Positions 15,059 to 19,224 of a stretch of 19,224 bases of DNA are shown piece by piece. Origin of the DNA: CAYMEV01 sp964431655 [NCBI: uncultured bacterium] (lineage in GTDB: Bacteria; CAYMEV01). The stretch lies in contig CAYSKJ010000051.1 in the NCBI GenBank assembly GCA_964431655.1, positions 1 to 19,224 on the forward strand. The letters run 5' to 3'. Each line of letters opens with the position of its first letter. Within the stretch, counting starts at the first letter, position 1. The notes beneath the pieces were generated by a model, which was not told the origin of the DNA, made no database searches, and worked only from the letters and a program-made list of their open reading frames with translations. The position numbers were made by a program, and so were the translations under genes.

Positions 15059-17368
15059 ATGCTCAAGGAGTACTTCGCAAGATACAGGCTTAAGGACATC
15101 TTTTTTGTCATAAGCCTTCTGATTATTGTTGTTGTTGTTTTTTATTTCTTTTTGAGCGTTTACATAAGCCACAGGATGAGCAATATGCTTGAAAAGAATA
15201 TAGAGCTTTCCGAAATGATAAAGAGATTCAGCAAATTTCACCTGCAGTTCAGCATTATCGAGCTCAATACGTACAGCTTTCTGCACCGTCATACCATAAG
15301 CGACCTTGGAGCGCTGAAAGAAGATTTAATGCAGGTAAAGCTTGAATTCAATGATTTTTTATCCGAGGCAAAAACCCGGGAGCTCTTCAACGATATAGAC
15401 TCCATGGACATTATAAGCAGACAGATTGAGACCATTTATGGGATTATTGAGGGTATCGAGGGCTATCCTGTATCATCCAGGGATACAAAGGAGCTATATG
15501 ATGCCTTTTTTGTATCCAGGCTGGTTTTTGAAAGGCTGGAATCGTCCCTGGAAGAAATATCCAGGGACAATGTTAATAATATCCGCTGGACCTTCCGAAT
15601 GAACAAGTATTATCTTATTCCCCTTATATTTGTTATAATTTTCCTGTCCATGGTACTCTTTTACCAGAAGAGGATAGTAAACAAGAAGATAGAAGACCTC
15701 AATCAATTTATATTGTCCTGTGAGATAGGAAAGACTTCTGAAAAAAAGGAATACCCCTACCGGGATGAATTCGTCTCTGTAGTTGAAACCTACAAAAAGA
15801 TAATAAAAACGGCAAAGCAGTACATATTTGAGGTGGAGTACCTGAGAAGCTATCTGATGAATATAATCGATTCAATGCCGTCCATGCTTATCTCGCTTGA
15901 TAATAACGGTACCATAACCCAGGTCAATAAATGCACAGAGAAATCGCTGGGCTTTTCAAGGCATGACCTTCTGGGGAAAAATTTCTGGAGTCTGGACACT
16001 CCCTTTCGAAGGTATAAGAAAGACTGCAATGAGATTATCCAGTCAAGGCTTGATTCAAAAATTTACAAAAGCAATTATTTCTATGACAGGTACTGGGATG
16101 TCCATCTTTTTCCCATAATGTCCAATGAGATTCTCGGTATTGTTATCAGGGCTGATGACATTACTGAAAAGGAGAAGATTGAACAGTCCCTGCGAAGAGC
16201 TCAGCAGATGGAGCTTATAGGGACCATGGCCGGCGGGCTTGCTCACGATTTTAACAATACGCTCAGCGGTATAATCGGCACCCTTAGCCTGATCAGATTC
16301 AAGATTAAAAAGGGCCTGATGAGGGAGGTGGATGATAAGGAGTTCGGCAATTATCTCGATATTATGCAGAACTCAGCTGACAATGCATCCAGGATAGTAA
16401 AGAGGCTCCTTGCTCTTTCAGAACAGCAGGACACGGAGTTTACAAAGGTGGATCTCATTCGCTGCATCAGCAATGTCATCTCCATCTGCAGAAATTCCTT
16501 TGAGAAGATCATCAGTATTAATGTGCATGCAGATTATGAAAATGCATTTATCCAGGGAGATTCAACCCAGGTGGAACAGGTCCTGTTAAATATTGCAGTT
16601 AACGGCTGTCACAGCATGACTATCCAGAGGGAAAGCGGGAAAGAGGGAGGAGATCTTGATTTTCGAATGGAAAGTGTGTTCAGTGATGAGTCTTTCTGCC
16701 TTAAGCACCCCAAAGCCCAGAAAGGCCATTACTGGAAAGTTTCTGTCACGGATACCGGTGTCGGAATGGACCAGGCCACCCTGGGTAAGATATTTACTCC
16801 CTTTTTTACAAGAAAGAACAAAGAAAACGGCATTGGCCTGGGATTATCAATGGTATACAGCATAGTGAGCAAGCATAACGGTTTTATTGAAGTAAGCTCC
16901 AAAACGGGTAAAGGAACAAGATTTGAGCTTTATTTTCCTGCAGATACCGCCAGCGGGGATCAGGAAGAAGAGACAGGCGCCCGGTCAGTATCCTACGGGA
17001 AGGGGAAAATACTGGTGATTGATGATGATGAAAGCATCAGGCATATTGCCAGGGATATGCTCCGGGAGTGCGGCTATGAGGTCATTCTTGCCGAAAACGG
17101 TATAGAGGGGATAGAGCTTTATAAAGAACAGAAGGGAACCATTGACCTTGTGCTCATGGATGTAATAATGCCGGAGAAATCCGGTAAGGAAACCTATATC
17201 GAGCTTAAGGAGCTGGATAAGGATATAAAGGTAATAGTTATATCAGGCTTCAGAAAGGATAAAAGAGCTGAGTTCCTGCTGGAGGACGGATGCTTCTCAT
17301 TTCTTCAGAAGCCCTTCAGTTTCCATGAGCTTGCAGATGAAGTATCCCGGGCTATAAATGCTTCTTAA
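15059..17368 (+). CDS. Hybrid sensor histidine kinase (PAS-HisKA-HATPase-REC), partner of the NMT1 lipoprotein
   Basis: A 769-residue inner-membrane kinase. TM1 about 13-37; a helical extracytoplasmic domain about 38-184 resembling four-helix-bundle sensors; TM2 about 185-203; a degenerate HAMP-like linker 204-262; PAS about 264-370; phospho-acceptor H396 in AGGLAHDFNNTLSG with the normal acidic neighbour; ATPase domain with N511, D565 in TDTGVGMD and NGIGLGLSMVY; receiver about 650-765 with D655-657, phospho-acceptor D701 in LMDVIMP, S729 and K751. There is no output domain beyond the receiver and no response regulator gene nearby. It begins 5 bp after the NMT1 lipoprotein stop; the ribosome site is weak, so translation may depend on coupling. 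The last 400 residues are clearly paralogous to the kinase at 10501-12723, while the sensor domains differ. Confidence 0.92.
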   Translation: MLKEYFARYRLKDIFFVISLLIIVVVVFYFFLSVYISHRMSNMLEKNIELSEMIKRFSKFHLQFSIIELNTYSFLHRHTISDLGALKEDLMQVKLEFNDFLSEAKTRELFNDIDSMDIISRQIETIYGIIEGIEGYPVSSRDTKELYDAFFVSRLVFERLESSLEEISRDNVNNIRWTFRMNKYYLIPLIFVIIFLSMVLFYQKRIVNKKIEDLNQFILSCEIGKTSEKKEYPYRDEFVSVVETYKKIIKTAKQYIFEVEYLRSYLMNIIDSMPSMLISLDNNGTITQVNKCTEKSLGFSRHDLLGKNFWSLDTPFRRYKKDCNEIIQSRLDSKIYKSNYFYDRYWDVHLFPIMSNEILGIVIRADDITEKEKIEQSLRRAQQMELIGTMAGGLAHDFNNTLSGIIGTLSLIRFKIKKGLMREVDDKEFGNYLDIMQNSADNASRIVKRLLALSEQQDTEFTKVDLIRCISNVISICRNSFEKIISINVHADYENAFIQGDSTQVEQVLLNIAVNGCHSMTIQRESGKEGGDLDFRMESVFSDESFCLKHPKAQKGHYWKVSVTDTGVGMDQATLGKIFTPFFTRKNKENGIGLGLSMVYSIVSKHNGFIEVSSKTGKGTRFELYFPADTASGDQEEETGARSVSYGKGKILVIDDDESIRHIARDMLRECGYEVILAENGIEGIELYKEQKGTIDLVLMDVIMPEKSGKETYIELKELDKDIKVIVISGFRKDKRAEFLLEDGCFSFLQKPFSFHELADEVSRAINAS

Positions 17369-17373
17369 TTATA

Positions 17374-17401
17374 TTGTCTCAAACAGATCTTATACTATTA
17401 T
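17374..17401 (+). promoter_or_regulatory. Candidate promoter before the FAD oxidoreductase gene
   Basis: TTGTCT (17374-17379), a 16-bp spacer and TATTAT (17396-17401) in the 66-bp gap after the second kinase. The -10 differs from consensus at one position and the -35 at two. There is no terminator for the kinase gene in the gap, so read-through is also possible. Confidence 0.35.
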
Positions 17402-17434
17402 GCTGTTAAATAATTTACTCTTCCCGGTAATATT

Positions 17435-18928
17435 ATGAAAAAAGCCTTGATTATAGGGGCAGGGCCTGCAGGGCTTACAGCTGCCCATGAAATGCTGAAA
17501 AGGACAGATATAAAGCCCATTGTACTGGAAGCCACCGACAGTATAGGGGGTATATCACGCACCGTTGAGTTTAATGGTAACAGGATAGATATCGGGGGAC
17601 ACAGGTTTTTTTCAAAATCCGACAGGGTAATGCAGTTCTGGAATGAGGTTTTTCCCGTGGAAGGGGAGCGTTTATACCAGGGGGATTCTGACAGGCTTTT
17701 CCTTGTTCGGAGCAGAGTTTCCAGGATATTTTTCCTGGGGCGTTTTTTCAGCTACCCTGTGAAACCTGACCTGGATACCCTGAAAAAGCTGGGTATAATA
17801 AGGGTTGCCAAGATAGGATTAAGCTATCTGAATGCAAGGCTTTTTCCCGTGAAGGATGAGAGGAACCTGGAGGATTTCTTCATAAACCGTTTCGGAAGCG
17901 AGCTTTACAGGATTTTCTTCGAGGATTATACTCGCAAGGTATGGGGTGTCCCATGCAGGGAGATTCCCCCGGACTGGGGTGCTCAGAGGGTCAAGGGGCT
18001 TTCAGCCGGAAAGGCACTTTTGCAGGCGATAAAACCCCGGGGGAGGAATTCATCCATAGAGCAGAAGGATGTAGAGACAAGCCTTATTGAAAAATTCCTT
18101 TATCCCAAATACGGCCCCGGACAGTTCTGGGAGGAGCTGGCAGGGGATATAGCAAAAAGAGGCGGAGAAATCAGGAAAAATTGCCGGGTTAACGGCTGTG
18201 TGCTCTCGGGAAGAAGAATAAAAGGGCTGTGTATATTGGATGAAAAAAACAATAAGGTCTACAGCGAAAGGGCAGATTACATACTGTCATCCATGCCGGT
18301 CAAAGAGCTTATCTCCGGCATGGAGGGGGATGTCCCGCCCAGTGTCCTTGAAGTCGCCCGGGGCCTTATCTACAGGGATTTCATGACCTGCGGGATACTT
18401 TTGGACAGGATGAAAGTCAAAGGGGAAAAAAACAGCAGGCTCAGGGATAACTGGATATACATACAGGAAAGGGATATAAAGGCAGGAAGACTGCAGATAT
18501 TTAACAACTGGAGCCCTTATATGGTAAAAGATCCTTCAAAAATTCTTTTAGGCATGGAATACTTTGTCAGTAAAGGGGATGAATACTGGTCCATGGAAGA
18601 TTCGGATTTTAGTGCTTTTGCTGTAAGCGAGCTTGAAAAAATGGGTTTTGCGGATAAGAAGGATGTCCTGGATACAGTGGTTATCAGGATACCCAGGGCT
18701 TATCCCTCTTATCTGGGTACCTATGGCAGATTTCATGAGATAAGGGCATTTACCGACAGAATTGAAAACCTTTTCCTTATCGGCAGGAACGGCATGCACA
18801 GGTATAATAACTCGGACCATTCCTCCCTTACTGCCATGGTAGCTGTGGACAATATTGCAAAAAATTCCGCAGACAAGGAAAATATCTGGCAGGTAAATGC
18901 AGAAAGGGATTACCATGAGAAAAAATAG
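17435..18928 (+). CDS. FAD-dependent oxidoreductase, UDP-galactopyranose mutase / amine oxidase-like
   Basis: A 497-residue soluble flavoprotein. The N-terminus has the dinucleotide-binding fold: [17 protein letters not shown] (4-20) with GxGxxG at 8-13, E32 for the ribose, then GGISRT (38-43) and [13 protein letters not shown] (51-63). Near the C-terminus comes [20 protein letters not shown], the FAD-binding signature typical of this subgroup. These proteins are usually annotated as NAD(P)/FAD-dependent oxidoreductases related to UDP-galactopyranose mutase and protoporphyrinogen oxidase, and often stand in polysaccharide or lipid gene groups. True mutase activity is not certain: the protein is longer than the usual 370-400 residues. 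The ribosome site is weak (CGGTAA). Its last 14 bases overlap the next gene, so the two are probably co-expressed. Confidence 0.82.
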   Translation: MKKALIIGAGPAGLTAAHEMLKRTDIKPIVLEATDSIGGISRTVEFNGNRIDIGGHRFFSKSDRVMQFWNEVFPVEGERLYQGDSDRLFLVRSRVSRIFFLGRFFSYPVKPDLDTLKKLGIIRVAKIGLSYLNARLFPVKDERNLEDFFINRFGSELYRIFFEDYTRKVWGVPCREIPPDWGAQRVKGLSAGKALLQAIKPRGRNSSIEQKDVETSLIEKFLYPKYGPGQFWEELAGDIAKRGGEIRKNCRVNGCVLSGRRIKGLCILDEKNNKVYSERADYILSSMPVKELISGMEGDVPPSVLEVARGLIYRDFMTCGILLDRMKVKGEKNSRLRDNWIYIQERDIKAGRLQIFNNWSPYMVKDPSKILLGMEYFVSKGDEYWSMEDSDFSAFAVSELEKMGFADKKDVLDTVVIRIPRAYPSYLGTYGRFHEIRAFTDRIENLFLIGRNGMHRYNNSDHSSLTAMVAVDNIAKNSADKENIWQVNAERDYHEKK

Positions 18929-19224
18929 GCTGCCTGTGGATAATACCATTATGCTTGGGTCCGGAAAAGTCAGGCTTATTTACAATAAGTCATTTGAAAC
19001 ATACCTGGAAGATATATCCCCGTCAAGAGCGATATTGATAACCGATGAGAATGTATATAATCTCTACAGAAATGACCGCTGGCCTGCGGAAATAATAATA
19101 ATCGGTACAGGGGAAGGAATAAAGAACCTGAAAACCATGGAATTTGTATATAAAAGGCTCCTTTATACGGGAGCTGACCGCTACAGCACTATTATTGGAG
19201 TGGGCGGAGGCATTGTATGCGATA
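18915..19224 (+). CDS. 3-dehydroquinate synthase family protein, 5' part only (cut by window edge)
   Basis: The frame opens at ATG 18915, inside the end of the FAD oxidoreductase gene, and runs to the window edge, giving 103 residues. AAAGGGA sits about 6 bases upstream of the ATG. Visible: [12 protein letters not shown], then [18 protein letters not shown], then [18 protein letters not shown]; these are the NAD-binding and GGGxxxD landmarks of AroB-type enzymes, which make 3-dehydroquinate from DAHP in the shikimate pathway. The same fold includes 2-deoxy-scyllo-inosose and epi-valiolone synthases, and only half the active site is in view, so the exact product is open. The N-terminal segment before the first motif is short but normal. 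Confidence 0.82.
   Translation, partial: MRKNRLPVDNTIMLGSGKVRLIYNKSFETYLEDISPSRAILITDENVYNLYRNDRWPAEIIIIGTGEGIKNLKTMEFVYKRLLYTGADRYSTIIGVGGGIVCD

Noticed and set aside
1-19224. Mobile elements, CRISPR arrays, tRNA or rRNA genes
   Set aside because: No transposase, integrase, spaced direct-repeat array or cloverleaf-like segment was found on either strand by reading; gene style and codon use look uniform throughout.

Overview
The window looks like a chromosomal segment of an anaerobic or microaerophilic, probably diderm bacterium. Reasons: a four-subunit ferredoxin-dependent 2-oxoacid oxidoreductase (a low-redox, ferredoxin-based metabolism), two lipoproteins with somewhat relaxed lipoboxes, and two hybrid sensor kinases with extracytoplasmic domains. 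Base composition is moderate by eye, with heavy use of AGG/AGA for arginine and ATA for isoleucine in every gene. The combination would suit a spirochaete or a comparable anaerobic lineage, but nothing here proves a phylum. No rRNA, tRNA, CRISPR array, insertion sequence or phage gene was seen. Genes are tightly packed, and no gene-free stretch exceeds 300 bases (the longest is about 250 bases).

Layout. (1) Positions 1-707, minus strand: a stand-alone PTS EIIA type-2 (PtsN-like) protein, then the 5' part of cytidylate kinase. (2) 832-3888, plus: a 1018-residue protein with two nucleotidyltransferase cores, each followed by a matching helical region. This is the layout of GlnE, but the sequence is very divergent. 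(3) 3939-6704: korD-korA-korB-korC, a complete 2-oxoglutarate-type ferredoxin oxidoreductase operon, followed without a gap by a small membrane protein and then a UPF0316 membrane protein. (4) 7726-10414: three membrane transport genes in a run: a CLC chloride channel, a TSUP (TauE/SafE) exporter and a MntP-type manganese efflux pump. (5) 10501-17368: two paralogous hybrid histidine kinases, each directly coupled to an orphan periplasmic-binding lipoprotein (BMP/PnrA type and NMT1/THI5 type), with no ABC permease or ATPase nearby. (6) 17435-19224: a UDP-galactopyranose-mutase-like FAD protein, overlapped by the start of a 3-dehydroquinate-synthase-family gene cut by the window edge.

How the parts may work together. 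The kor genes encode one enzyme. The transport trio looks like one ion/oxyanion export operon. The most original part is region 5: kinase plus BMP lipoprotein, then NMT1 lipoprotein plus kinase, in mirrored order around a 250-base AT-rich intergenic region. This suggests two parallel sensory modules in which transporter-type binding proteins act as ligand receptors for kinases, as LuxP does for LuxQ. The second unusual item is the GlnE-like double nucleotidyltransferase next to a 2-oxoglutarate-producing or -consuming enzyme and a PtsN-like protein. A link to carbon/nitrogen regulation is attractive but is inference only.
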